A program made the position numbers and the translations under genes. The notes beneath the pieces were generated by a model, which saw only the letters and a program-made list of their open reading frames with translations, was not told the origin of the DNA and did not search any database. Positions 26,694 through 40,600 of a DNA stretch of 64,000 bases are shown here, one piece after another (position 1 is the first letter of the stretch; each line of letters opens with the position of its first letter). Source of the stretch: Atherix ibis. Taxonomy: Eukaryota; Arthropoda; Insecta; Diptera; Athericidae. Location of the stretch: positions 18,081,933-18,145,932 of the forward strand of contig OY282608.1 in the NCBI GenBank assembly GCA_958298945.1, written 5' to 3'.

Positions 26694-28440
26694 CCAACAA
26701 ACCAACAAGCCAACAAACCAACAAACCAACAAGCCAACAAACCAACAAACCAACAACCCAACAAACCAACAAGCCAACAAGCGAACAAACCAACAAACCA
26801 ACAAGCCAACAAACCAACAAACCAACAAATCAACAAGCCAACAAACCAACAAGCCAACAAACCAAAAAACCAAAAAACCAAGTAACCAAAAAGCCAACAA
26901 GCCAACAAGCAAACAAACCAACAAACCAACAAGCCAACAAACCAACAAACAAACAAGCCAACAAGCCTACAAACCAACAAGCCAACAAGCCAACAAACCA
27001 ACAAACCAACAAGCCAACAAACCAACAAACCAACAAACCAACAAGCCAACAAACCAACAAGCCAACAAACCAAAAAACCAAAAAACCAAGTAACCAAAAA
27101 GCCAACAAGCCAACAAGCAAACAAACCAACAAGCCAACAAACCAACAAACCAACAAGCCAACAAACCAACAAACAAACAAGCCAACAAGCCTACAAACCA
27201 ACAAACCAACAAACCAACTAGCCAACAAGCCAACAAGCCAACAAACCAACAAACCAACAAGCCAACAAGCCAACAAACCAACAAACCAACAAGCCAACAA
27301 ACCAACAAACCAACAAACCAACAAACCAACAAACCAACAAACCAACAAACCAACAAGCCAACAAGCCAACAAACCAACAAACCAACAAACCAACAAACCA
27401 ACAAGCCAACAAACCAACAAGCCAACAAACCAACAAACCAACAAACCAAGTAACCAAAAAGCCAACAAACTAACAAACCAACAAGCCAACAAGCCAACAA
27501 ACCAAGAAACCAACAAAGCAACAAGCCAACAAGGCAACAAGCCAACAAACCAACAAGCCAACAAACCCACAAACCAACAAGCCAACAAACCAACAAACAA
27601 ATAAACCAACAAACCTAAAAACCAACAAACCAACAAACTAACAAACCAACAAACCAACAAACCAACAAGCCAACAAACGAACAAACCAACAAACCAACAA
27701 ACTAAGTAACCAACAAGCCAACAAACCAACAAACCAACAAGCTAACAAACCAACAAACTAACAAACCAAAAAGCCAACTAACCAACAAACCAACAAACCA
27801 ACAAGCCAACAAGCCAACAAACCAACAAACCAACAAGCCAACAAACCAACAAACATACAAACCAACAAGCCAACAAACCAACAAACAAATAAACCAACAA
27901 ACCAACAAACCAACAAACCAACAAACCAACAAACCAACAAACCAACAAACCAACAAACCAACAAACCAAAAAACCAACAAACTAACAAGCCAATAAGCCA
28001 ACAAACCAACAAGCCAACAAACCAACAAACCAACAAACCAACAAGCCAACAAACCAACAAACAAATAAACCAACAAACCAACAAACCAACAAACCAACAA
28101 ACCAACAAACCAACAAACCAAAAAACCAACAAGCCAACAAGCCAACAAACCAACAAACTAACAAACCAACAAATGAACTAACCAACAAACCAACAAGCCA
28201 ACAAGCCAACAAACCAACAAACCAACAAACCAAGAAACCAACAAACCAAAAAACTAAGTAACCAACAAGCCAATAAACCAACAAACCAACAAGCCAACAA
28301 GCCAACAAACCAACAAACCAACAAGCCAACAAACCAACGAACCAACAAACCAAAAAACCAACAAACCAACAAACCAACAAACCAACAAACCAACAAACCA
28401 ACAAGCCAACAAGCCAACAAACCAACAAACCAACAAACCA

Positions 28441-28912
28441 ACAAGCCAACAAGCCAACAAACCAACAAACCAACAAGCCAACAAACCAACAAACCAACAA
28501 GCCAACAAACCAACAAACCAACAAGCCAACAAACCAACAAACCAACAACCCAACAAACCAACAAGCCAACAAGCCAAAAAACCAACAAACCAACAAGCCA
28601 ACAAACCAACAAACCAACAAACCAACAAGCCAACAAACCAACAAGCCAACAAACCAAAAAACCAAGTAACCAAAAAGCCAACAAGCCAACAAGCAAACAA
28701 ACCAACAAACCAACAAGCCAACAAACCAACAAACCAACAAACCAACAAGCCAACAAGCCAACAAACCAACAAACCAACAAACCAACAAGCCAACAAACCA
28801 ACAAACCAAAAAACCAACAAACCAACAAACCAACAAGCCAACAAGCCAACAAACCAACAAACCAACAAGCCAACAAACCAACAAACTAAGTAACCAACAA
28901 ACCAACAAACCA
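28441..28912. repeat. 472-bp tandem duplication, copy 1
   Basis: Fifty-nine units are repeated immediately downstream. The A/G order at the eighth base over the first fourteen units is identical in both, ending in a CCAACAAC unit whose CCC lies at 28,549 and 29,021. It contains the CCAAGTAA-CCAAAAAG block and a CTAAGTAA unit at 28,886. Confidence 0.88.
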
Positions 28913-29392
28913 ACAAGCCAACAAGCCAACAAACCAACAAACCAACAAGCCAACAAACCAACAAACCAACAAGCCAACAAACCAACAAACCAACAAGCCA
29001 ACAAACCAACAAACCAACAACCCAACAAACCAACAAGCCAACAAGCCAACAAACCAACAAACCAACAAGCCAACAAACCAACAAACCAACAAACCAACAA
29101 GCCAACAAACCAACAAGCCAACAAACCAAAAAACCAAAAAACCAAGTAACCAAAAAGCCAACAAGCCAACAAGCAAACAAACCCACAAACCAACAAGCCA
29201 ACAAACCAACAAACCAACAAACCAACAAGCCAACAAGCCAACAAACCAACAAACCAACAAACCAACAAGCCAACAAACCAACAAACCAAAAAACCAAAAA
29301 ACCAACAAACCAACAAGCCAACAAGCCAACAAACCAACAAACCAACAAGCCAACAATCCAACAAACTAAGTAACCAACAAGCCAACAAACCA
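28913..29392. repeat. 472-bp tandem duplication, copy 2 (480 bp)
   Basis: This copy is one unit longer, because it has two CCAAAAAA units before CCAAGTAA where copy 1 has one. Its CTAAGTAA is at 29,366, preceded by a CCAACAAT unit not seen in copy 1. Confidence 0.88.
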
Positions 29393-30581
29393 ACAAGCCA
29401 ACAAGCCAACAAGCCAACAAACCAACAAACCAACAAGCCAACAAACCAACAAACCAACAAACCAAAAAACCAACAAACCAACAAACCAACAAACCAGCAA
29501 ACCAACAAACCAACAAGCCAACAAGCCATCAAACCAACAAACCAACAAACCAACAAGCCAACAAACCAACAAGCCAACAAACCAACAAACCAACAAACCA
29601 AGTAACCAAAAAGCCAACAAACTAACAAACCAACAAGCAAACAAGCCAATAAACCAACAAACCAACAAAGCAACTAGCCAACAAGCCAACAAACCAACAA
29701 ACCAACAAGCCAACAAACCAACAAACCAACAAGCCAACAAGCCAAGAAACCAACAAACCAACAAACCAACAAGCCAACACGCAAACAAACCAACAAACCC
29801 ACAAACCAACAAGCCAACAAACCAACAAACAAATAAACCAACAAACCTAAAAACCAACAAACCAACAAACTAACAAACCAACAAACCAACAAACCAACAA
29901 GCCAACAAACCAACAAACCAACAAACCAACAAACTAAGTAACCAACAAGCCAACAAACCAACAAACCAACAAGCTAACAAACCAACAAACTAACAAACCA
30001 AAAAGCCAACTAACCAACAAACCAACAAGCCAACAAGCCAACAAACCAACAAACCAACAAGCCAACAAGCCAACAAACATACAAACCAACAAGCCAACAA
30101 ACCAACAAACAAATAAACCAACAAACCAACAAACCAACAAACCAACAAACCAACAAACCAACAAACCAATAAACCAAAAAAACAACAAACTAACAAGCCA
30201 ACAAGCCAACAAACCAACAAGCCAACAAACCAACAAACCAACAAACCAACAAGCCAACAAACCAACAAACAAATAAACCAACAAACCAACAAACCAACAA
30301 ACCAACAAACCAACAAACCAAAAAACCAACAAACCAACAAGCCAACAAGCCAACAAACCAACAAACTAACAAACCAACAAATGAACTAACCAACAAACCA
30401 ACAAGCCAACAAGCCAACAAACCAACAAACCAACAAACCAAGAAACCAACAAACCAAAAAACTAAGTAACCAACAAGCCAATAAACCAACAAACCAACAA
30501 GCCAACAAGCCAACAAACCAACAAACCAACAAGCCAACAAACCAACGAACCAACAAACCAAAAAACCAACAAACCAACAAA

Positions 30582-33400
30582 CCAACAAACCAACAAGCCA
30601 ACAAGCCAACAAACCAACAAACCAACAAACCAACAAGCCACCAAGCCAACAAACCAACAAACCAACAAGCCAACAAACCAACAAACCAACAAGCCAACAA
30701 ACCAACAAACCAACAAGCCAACAAACCAACAAACCAACAACCCAACAAACCAACAAGCCAACAAGCGAACAAACCAACAAACCAACAAGCCAACAAACCA
30801 ACAAACCAACAAACCAACAAGCCAACAAACCAACAAGCCAACAAACCAAAAAACCAAAAAACCAAGTAACCAAAAAGCCAACAAGCCAACAAGCAAACAA
30901 ACCAACAAACCAACAAGCCAACAAACCAACAAACCAACAAACCAACAAACAAACAAGCCAACAAGCCTACAAACCAACAAGCCAACAAGCCAACAAACCA
31001 ACAAACCAACAAGCCAACAAACCAACAAACCAACAAACCAACAAGCCAACAAACCAACAAGCCAACAAACCAAAAAACCAAAAAACCAAGTAACCAAAAA
31101 GCCAACAAGCCAACAAGCAAACAAACCAACAAGCCAACAAACCAACAAACCAACAAGCCAACAAACCAACAAACAAACAAGCCAACAAGCCTACAAACCA
31201 ACAAACCAACAAACCAACAAGCCAACAAGCCAACAAACCAACAAACCAACAAGCCAACAAGCCAACAAACCAACAAACCAACAAGCCAACAAACCAACAA
31301 ACCAACAAACCAACAAACCAACAAACCAACAAACCAACAAGCCAACAAGCCAACAAACCAACAAACCAACAAACCAACAAACCAACAAGCCAACAAACCA
31401 ACAAGCCAACAAACCAACAAACCAACAAACCAAGTAACCAAAAAGCCAACAAACTAACAAACCAACAAGCCAACAAGCCAACAAACCAAGAAACCAACAA
31501 AGCAACAAGCCAACAAGGCAACAAGCCAACAAACCAACAAGCCAACAAACCCACAAACCAACAAGCCAACAAACCAACAAACAAATAAATCAACAAACCT
31601 AAAAACCAACAAACCAACAAACTAACAAACCAACAAACCAACAAACCAACAAGCCAACAAACGAACAAACCAACAAACCAACAAACTAAGTAACCAACAA
31701 GCCAACAAACCAACAAACCAACAAGCTAACAAACCAACAAACTAACAAACCAAAAAGCCAACTAACCAACAAACCAACAAACCAACAAGCCAACAAGCCA
31801 ACAAACCAACAAACCAACAAGCCAACAAACCAACAAACATACAAACCAACAAGCCAACAAACCAACAAACAAATAAACCAACAAACCAACAAACCAACAA
31901 ACCAACAAACCAACAAACCAACAAACCAACAAACCAACAAACCAACAAACCAAAAAACCAACAAACTAACAAGCCAATAAGCCAACAAACCAACAAGCCA
32001 ACAAACCAACAAACCAACAAACCAACAAGCCAACAAACCAACAAACAAATAAACCAACAAACCAACAAACCAACAAACCAACAAACCAAAAAACCAACAA
32101 GCCAACAAGCCAACAAACCAACAAACTAACAAACCAACAAATGAACTAACCAACAAACCAACAAGCCAACAAGCCAACAAACCAACAAACCAACAAACCA
32201 AGAAACCAACAAACCAAAAAACTAAGTAACCAACAAGCCAATAAACCAACAAACCAACAAGCCAACAAGCCAACAAACCAACAAACCAACAAGCCAACAA
32301 ACCAACGAACCAACAAACCAAAAAACCAACAAACCAACAAACCAACAAACCAACAAACCAACAAACCAACAAGCCAACAAGCCAACAAACCAACAAACCA
32401 ACAAACCAACAAGCCAACAAGCCAACAAACCAACAAACCAACAAGCCAACAAACCAACAAACCAACAAGCCAACAAACCAACAAACCAACAAGCCAACAA
32501 ACCAACAAACCAACAACCCAACAAACCAACAAGCCAACAAGCCAACAAACCAACAAACCAACAAGCCAACAAACCAACAAACCAACAAACCAACAAGCCA
32601 ACAAACCAACAAGCCAACAAACCAAAAAACCAAAAAACCAAGTAACCAAAAAGCCAACAAGCCAACAAGCAAACAAACCAACAAACCAACAAGCCAACAA
32701 ACCAACAAACCAACAAACCAACAAGCCAACAAGCCAACAAACCAACAAACCAACAAACCAACAAGCCAACAAACCAACAAACCAAAAAACCAACAAACCA
32801 ACAAACCAACAAGCCAACAAGCCAACAAACCAACAAACCAACAAGCCAACAAACCAACAAACTAAGTAACCAACAAGCCAACAAACCAACAAGCCAACAA
32901 GCCAACAAGCCAACAAACCAACAAACCAACAAGCCAACAAACCAACAAACCAACAAACCAAAAAACCAACAAACCAACAAACCAACAAACCAGCAAACCA
33001 ACAAACCAACAAGCCAACAAGCCATCAAACCAACAAACCAACAAACCAACAAGCCAACAAACCAACAAGCCAACAAACCAACAAACCAACAAACCAAGTA
33101 ACCAAAAAGCCAACAAACTAACAAACCAACAAGCAAACAAGCCAATAAACCAACAAACCAACAAAGCAACAAGCCCACAAGCCAACAAACCAACAAACCA
33201 ACAAGCCAACAAACCAACAAACCAACAAGCCAACAAGCCAACAAACCAACAAACCAACAAACCAACAAGCCAACAAACCAACAAACCAACAAGCCAACAA
33301 GTTACCAAGCCAACAAACCAACAAGCCAACAAGCCAACAAACCAACAAACCAACAAACCAACAAACCAACAAACCAACAAACCAACAAACCAACAAACCA
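30582..33400. repeat. Segmental duplication D, copy 2
   Basis: This is the second copy of 26,600-29,900. It lacks the 2-bp deletion found at 26,688 in copy 1 and lacks the 472-bp internal duplication. Both are therefore more simply read as changes in copy 1 after the two separated. It includes a lone TTACCAAG unit at 33,302. Confidence 0.85.
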
Positions 33401-33829
33401 ACAAACCAACAAGCCAACAAGCCAACAAAGCAACAAACCAACAAACCAACAAACCAACAAGCCAACAAACCAACAAGCCAACAAACCAACAAACCAAGTA
33501 ATCAAAAAGCCAACAAACTAACAAACCAACAAGCCAACAAGCCAACAAACCAACAAACCAACAAAGCAACAAGCCAACAAGCCAACAAACCAACAAACCA
33601 ACAAGCCAACAAACCAACAAACCAACAAACCAACAAGCCAACAAACCAACAAACCAACAAACAAATAAACTAACAAACCAACAAACCAACAAACCAACAA
33701 ACCAACAAGCCAACAAACCAACAAACCAACAAACCAACAAGCCAACAAACCAACAAACAAATAAACCAACAAACCAAAAAACCAACAAACTAACAAACCC
33801 ACAAACCAACAAACCAACAAACCAACAAG

Positions 33830-34250
33830 CCAACAAACCAACAAACCAAAGAGCCAACAAGCCAACAAACCAACAAACCAACAAGCCAACAAACCAACAA
33901 ACAAATAAACCAACAAATCAACAAACCAACAAACCAACAAACCAACAAACTAACAAACAAATAAACCAACAAACCAAAAAACCAACAAGCCAACAAACCA
34001 ACAAACCAACAAACCAACAAGCCAACAAACCAACAAGCCAACAAACCAACAAACCAACAAACCAAGTAACCAAAAAGCCAACAAACTAACAAACCAACAA
34101 GCCAACAAGCCAACAAACCAACAAACCAACAAAGCAACAAGCCAACAAGCCAACAAACCAACAAACCAACAAGCCAACAAACCAACAAACAAACAAGCCA
34201 ACAAGCCTACAAACCAACAAACCAACAAACCAACAAGCCAGCAAACCAAC
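33830..34250. repeat. Dispersed duplication C, copy 2
   Basis: This is the second copy of 26,160-26,580, set among right-domain repeats. It keeps CCAAAGAG (33,846) and the single TCAACAAA near 33,916. One small difference is CCAACAAA near 34,180 where the first copy has CCAATAAA. Confidence 0.88.
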
Positions 34251-36089
34251 AAACCAACAAGCCAACAAGCCAACAAACCAACAAACCAACAAGCCAACAA
34301 ACCAACAAACCAACAAACCAACAAACCAACAAACCAACAAACCAACAAGCCAACAAGCCAACAAACCAACAAACCAACAAACCAACAAACCAACAAGCCA
34401 ACAAACCAACAAGCCAACAAACCAACAAACCAACAAAACAAGTAACCAAAAAGCCAACAAACTAACAAACCAACAAGCCAACAAGCCAACAAACCAAGAA
34501 ACCAACAAAGCAACAAGCCAACAAGGCAACAAGCCAACAAACCAACAAGCCAACAAACCAACAAACCAACAAACCAACAAGCCAACAAACCAACAAACAA
34601 ATAAACCAACAAACCAACAAACCAACAAACCAACAAACCAACAAACCAAAAAACCAACAAACCAACAAACCAACACGCCAGCAAGCCAACAAACCAACAA
34701 ACCAACAAGCCAACAAGCCAACAAACCAACAAACCAACAAGCAAACAAACCAACAAACCCACAAACCAACAAGCCAACAAACCAACAAACAAATAAACCA
34801 ACAAACCTAAAAACCAACAAACCAACAAACTAACAAACCAACAAACCAACAAACCAACAAGCCAACAAACCAACAAACCAACAAACCAACAAACTAAGTA
34901 ACCAACAAGCCAACAAACCAACAAACCAACAAGCTAACAAACCAACAAACTAAAAAACCAAAAAGCCAACTAACCAACAAACCAACAAGCCAACAAGCCA
35001 ACAAACCAACAAACCAACAAGCCAACAAACCAACAAACCAACAACCCAACAAACCAACAAGCCAACAAGCGAACAAACCAACAAACCAACAAGCCAACAA
35101 ACCAACAAACCAACAAACCAACAAGCCAACAAACCAACAAGCCAACAAACCAAAAAACCAAAAAACCAAGTAACCAAAAAGCCAACAAACTAACAAACTA
35201 ACAAGCCAACAAGCCAACAAACCAAGAAACCAACAAAGCAACAAGCCAACAAGGCAACAAGCCAACAAACCAACAAGCCAACAAACCAACAAACCAACAA
35301 ACCAACAAACCAACAAACCAACAAGCAAACAAACCAACAAACCCACAAACCAACAAGCCAACAAACCAACAAACAAATAAACCAACAAACCTAAAAACCA
35401 ACAAACCAACAAACTAACAAACCAACAAACCAACAAACCAACAAGCCAACAAACCAACAAACCAACAAACTAAGTAACTAACAAGCCAACAAACCAACAA
35501 ACCAACAAGCTAACAAACCAACAAACTAACAAACCAAAAAGCCAACTAACCAACAAACCAACAAGCCAACCAACCAACAAACCAACAAACCAACAAGCCA
35601 ACAAACCAACAAACATACAAACCAACAAGCCAACAAACCAACAAACAAATAAACCAACAAACCAACAAACCAACAAACCAACAAACCAACAAACCAACAA
35701 ACCAACAAACCAACAAACCAAAAAACCAACAAACTAACAAGCCAACAAGCCAACAAACCAACAAACTAACAAGGCAACAAGCCAACAAACCAACAAGCCA
35801 ACAAACCAACAAACCAACAAACCAACAAGCCAACAAGCCAACAAACCAACAAACCAACAAACCAAGAAACCAACAAACCAAAAAACTAAGTAACCAACAA
35901 GCCAATAAACCAACAAACCAACAAGCCAACAAGCCAACAAACCAACAAACCAACAAGCCAACAAACCAACGAACCAACAAACCAAAAAACCAACAAACCA
36001 ACAAACCAACAAACCAACAAACCAACAAACCAACAAGCCAACAAGCCAACAAACCAACAAACCAACAAACCAACAAGCTAACAAGCCAA

Positions 36090-37805
36090 CAAACCAACAA
36101 ACCAACAAGCCAACAAACCAACAAACCAACAAGCCAACAAACCAACAAACCAACAAGCCAACAAACCAACAAACCAACAAGCCAACAAACCAACAAACCA
36201 ACAACCCAACAAACCAACAAGCCAACAAGCGAACAAACCAACAAACCAACAAGCCAACAAACCAACAAACCAACAAACCAACAAGCCAACAAACCAACAA
36301 GCCAACAAACCAAAAAACCAAAAAACCAAGTAACCAAAAAGCCAACAAGCCAACAAGCAAACAAACCAACAAGCCAACAAACCAACAAACCAACAAGCCA
36401 ACAAACCAACAAACAAACAAGCCAACAAGCCTACAAACCAACAAACCAACAAACCAACAAGCCAACAAACCAACAAACCAACAAGCCAACAAGCCAACAA
36501 ACCAACAAACCAACAAGCCAACAAACCAACAAACCAACAAACCAACAAACCCACAAACCAACAAACCAACAAGCCTACAAGCCAACAAACCAACAAACCA
36601 ACAAACCAACAAACCAACAAGCCAACAAACCAACAAGCCAACAAACCAACAAACCAACAAACCAAGTAACCAAAAAGCCAACAAACTAACAAACCAACAA
36701 GCCAACAAGCCAACAAACCAAGAAACCAACAAAGCAACAAGCCAACATGGCAACAAGCCAACAAACCAACAAGCCAACAAACCAACAAACCAACAAACCA
36801 ACAAGCCAACAAACCAACAAACAAATAAACCAACCAACCAACAAACCAACAAACCAACAAACCAACAAACCAAAAAACCAACAAACCAACAAACCAACAA
36901 GCCAGCAAGCCAACAAACCAACAAACCAACAAGCCAACAAGCCAACAAACCAACAAACCAACAAGCAAACAAACCAACAAACCCACAAACCAACAAGCCA
37001 ACAAACCAACAAACAAATAAACCAACAAACCTAAAAACCAACAAACCAACAAACTAACAAACCAACAAACCAACAAACCAACAAGCCAACAAACCAACAA
37101 ACCAACAAACCAACAAACCAACAAACTAAGTAACCAACAAGCCAACAAACCAACAAACCAACAAGCTAACAAACCAACAAACTAACAAACCAAAAAGCCA
37201 ACTAACCAACAAGCCAACAAGCCAACAAGCCAACAAACCAACAAACCAACAAGCCAACAAACCAACAAACATACAAACCAACAAGCCAACAAACCAACAA
37301 ACAAATAAACCAACAAACCAACAAACCAACAAACCAACAAACCAACAAACCAACAAACCAACAAACCAAAAAACCAACAAACTAACAAGCCAATAAGCCA
37401 ACAAACCAACAAGCCAACAAACCAACAAACCAACAAACCAACAAGCCAACAAACCAACAAACAAATAAACCAACAAACCAACAAACCAACAAACCAACAA
37501 ACCAACAAACCAAAAAACCAACAAACCAACAAGCCAACAAGCCAACAAACCAACAAACTAACAAACCAACAAATGAACTAACCAACAAACCAACAAGCCA
37601 ACAAGCCAACAAACCAACAAACCAACAAACCAAGAAACCAACAAACCAAAAAACTAAGTAACCAACAAGCCAATAAACCAACAAGCCAACAAGCCAACAA
37701 ACCAACAAACCAACAAGCCAACAAACCAACGAACCAACAAACCAAAAAACCAACAAACCAACAAACCAACAAACCAACAAACCAACAAACCAACAAGCCA
37801 ACAAG
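36090..37805. repeat. Dispersed duplication E, copy 1
   Basis: About 1.7 kb match 50,410-52,125 at a constant offset of 14,320 bp, with no net unit gain or loss along the way. In the lines I compared there are only a few base differences, for example 36,570 (CCTACAAG against CCAACAAG). A third version at 44.3-46.2 kb is offset by 8,168 and then 8,408 bp, the jump being the 240-bp tandem duplication there. Confidence 0.88.
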
Positions 37806-40600
37806 CCAACAAACCAACAAACCAACAAATTAACAAGCCAACAAGCCAACAAACCAAGAAACCAACAAAGCAACAAGCCAACAAGGCAACAAGCCAACAA
37901 ACCAACAAGCCAACAAACCAACAAACCAACAAACCAACAAGCCAACAAACCAACAAACAAATAAACCAACAAACCAACAAACCAACAAACCAACAAACCA
38001 ACAAACCAAAAAACCAACAAACCAACAAACCAACAAGCCAGCAAGCCAACAAACCAACAAACCAACAAGCCAACAAGCCAACAAACCAACAAACCAACAA
38101 GCAAACAAACCAACAAACCCACAAACCAACAAGCCAACAAACCAACAAACAAATAAACCAACAAACCTAAAAACCAACAAACCAACAAACTAACAAACCA
38201 ACAAACCAACAAACCAACAAGCCAACAAACGAACAAACCAACAAACCAACAAACTAAGTAACCAACAAGCCAACAAACCAACAAACCAACAAGCTAACAA
38301 ACCAACAAACTAACCAACCAAAAAGCCAACTAACCAACAAACCATCAAGCCAACAAGCCAACAAACCAACAAACCAACAAGCCAACAAACCAACAAACAT
38401 ACAAACCAACAAGCCAACAAACCAACAAACAAATAAACCAACAAACCAACAAACCAACAAACCAACATACCAACAAACCAACAAACCAACAAACCAACAA
38501 ACCAAAAAACCAACAAACTAACAAGCCAATAAGCCAACAAACCAACAAGCCAACAAACCAACAAACCAACAAACCAACAAGCCAACAAACCAACAAACAA
38601 ATAAACCAACAAACCAACAAACCAACAAACCAACAAACCAACAAACCAAAAAACCTACAAACCAACAAGCCAACAAACCAACAAACTAACAAACCAACAA
38701 ATGAACTAACCAACAAACCAACAAGCCAACAAGCCAACAAACTAACAAACCAACAAACCAAGAAACCAACAAACCAAAAAACTAAGTAACCAACAAGCCA
38801 ATAAACCAACAAACCAACAAGCCAACAAGCCAACAAACCAACAAACCAACAAGCTAACAAACCAACGAACCAACAAACCAAAAAACCAACAAACCAACAA
38901 ACCAACAAACCAACAAACCAACAAACCAACAAGCCAACAAGCCAACAAACCAACAAACCAACAAACCAACAAGCCAACAAGCCAACAAACCAACAAACCA
39001 ACAAGCCAACAAACCAACAAACCAACAAGCCAACAAACCAACAAACCAACAAGCCAACAAACCAACAAACCAACAACCCAACAAACCAACAAGCCAACAA
39101 GCCAACAAACCAACAAACCAACAAGCCAACAAACCAACAAACCAACAAACCAACAAGCCAACAAACCAACAAACCAACAAGCCTACAAACCAACAAGCCA
39201 ACAAACCAACAAACCAACAAACCAAGTAACCAAAAAGCCAACAAACTAACAAACCAACAAGCCAACAAGCCAACAAACCAAGAAACCAACAAAGCAACAA
39301 GCCAACAAGGCAACAAGCCAACAAACCAACAAGCCAACAAACCAACAAACCAACAAACCAACAAGCCAACAAACCAACAAACAAATAAACCAACAAACCA
39401 ACAAACCAACAAACCAACAAACCAACAAACCAAAAAACCAACAAACCAACAAACCAACACGCCAGCAAGCCAACAAACTAACAAACCAACAAACCAACAA
39501 ACCAACAAGCCAACAAACCAACAAACCAACAAACCAACAAACTAAGTAACCAACAAGCCAACAAACCAACAAACCAACAAGCTAACAAACCAACAAACTA
39601 ACAAACCAAAAAGCCAACTAACCAACAAACCAACAAGCCAACAAGCCAACAAACCAACAAACCAACAAGCCAACAAACCAACAAACCAACAACCCAACAA
39701 ACCAACAAGCCAACAAGCGAACGAACCAACAAACCAACAAGCCAACAAACCAACAAACCAACAAACCAACAAGCCAACAAACCAACAAGCCAACAAACCA
39801 AAAAACCAAAAAACCAAGTAACCAAAAAGCCAACAAACTAACAAACCAACAAGCCAACAAGCCAACAAACCAAGAAACCAACAAAGCAACAAGCCAACAA
39901 GGCAACAAGCCAACAAACCAACAAGCCAACAAACCAACAAACCAACAAACCAACAAGCCAACAAACCAACAAACAAATAAACCAACAAACCAACAAACCA
40001 ACAAACCAACAAACCAACAAACCAACAAACCAACAAACCAAAAAACCAACAAACCAACAAACCAACAAGCCAGCAAGCCAACAAACCAACAAACCAACAA
40101 GCCAACAAGCCAACAAACCAACAAACCAACAAGCAAACAAACCAACAAACCCACGAACCAACAAGCCAACAAACCAACAAACAAATAAACCAACAAACCT
40201 AAAAACCAACAAACCAACAAACTAACAAACCAACAAACCAACAAACCAACAAGCCAACAAACCAACAAACTAAGTAACTAACAAGCCAACAAACCAACAA
40301 ACCAACAAGCTAACAAACCAACAAACTAACAAACCAAAAAGCCAACTAACCAACAAACCAACAAGCCAACCAACCAACAAACCAACAAACCAACAAGCCA
40401 ACAAACCAACAAACATACAAACCAACAAGCCAACAAACCAACAAACAAATAAACCAACAAACCAACAAACCAACAAACCAACAAACCAACAACCCAACAA
40501 ACCAACAAACCAACAAACCAAAAAACCAACAAACTAACAAGCCAACAAGCCAACAAACCAACAAACTAACAAGCCAACAAGCCAACAAACCAACAAGCCA
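37225..40600. repeat. 3.37-kb tandem duplication, copy 1
   Basis: This stretch is followed directly by a second copy. The offset is 3,376 bp at first, 3,368 near 37,500-37,830, 3,376 again from about 38,180 and 3,392 at the end, so whole units were gained or lost. Each copy holds two TGAACTAA modules, here at 37,574 and 38,702, about 1.13 kb apart. Confidence 0.87.

Larger units (their letters stand above)
26600..29900. repeat. Segmental duplication D, copy 1
   Basis: This stretch matches about 30,582-33,400. A rare CCACCAAG unit lies at 26,656 and 30,638, and CCAACAAC units at 26,751 and 30,735. The offset moves through 3,982, 3,984, 4,000, 3,984, 3,968 and finally 3,496, each step a whole number of units except the first, which reflects the 2-bp loss at 26,688 in this copy. 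The last step exists because this copy contains an extra 472-bp tandem duplicate. Confidence 0.85.

Noticed and set aside
27590..27621. AATAAA as polyadenylation signals (in CAAATAAA and CCAATAAA units, many sites)
   Set aside because: They arise by one substitution in the unit, recur on module spacing and have no gene upstream.
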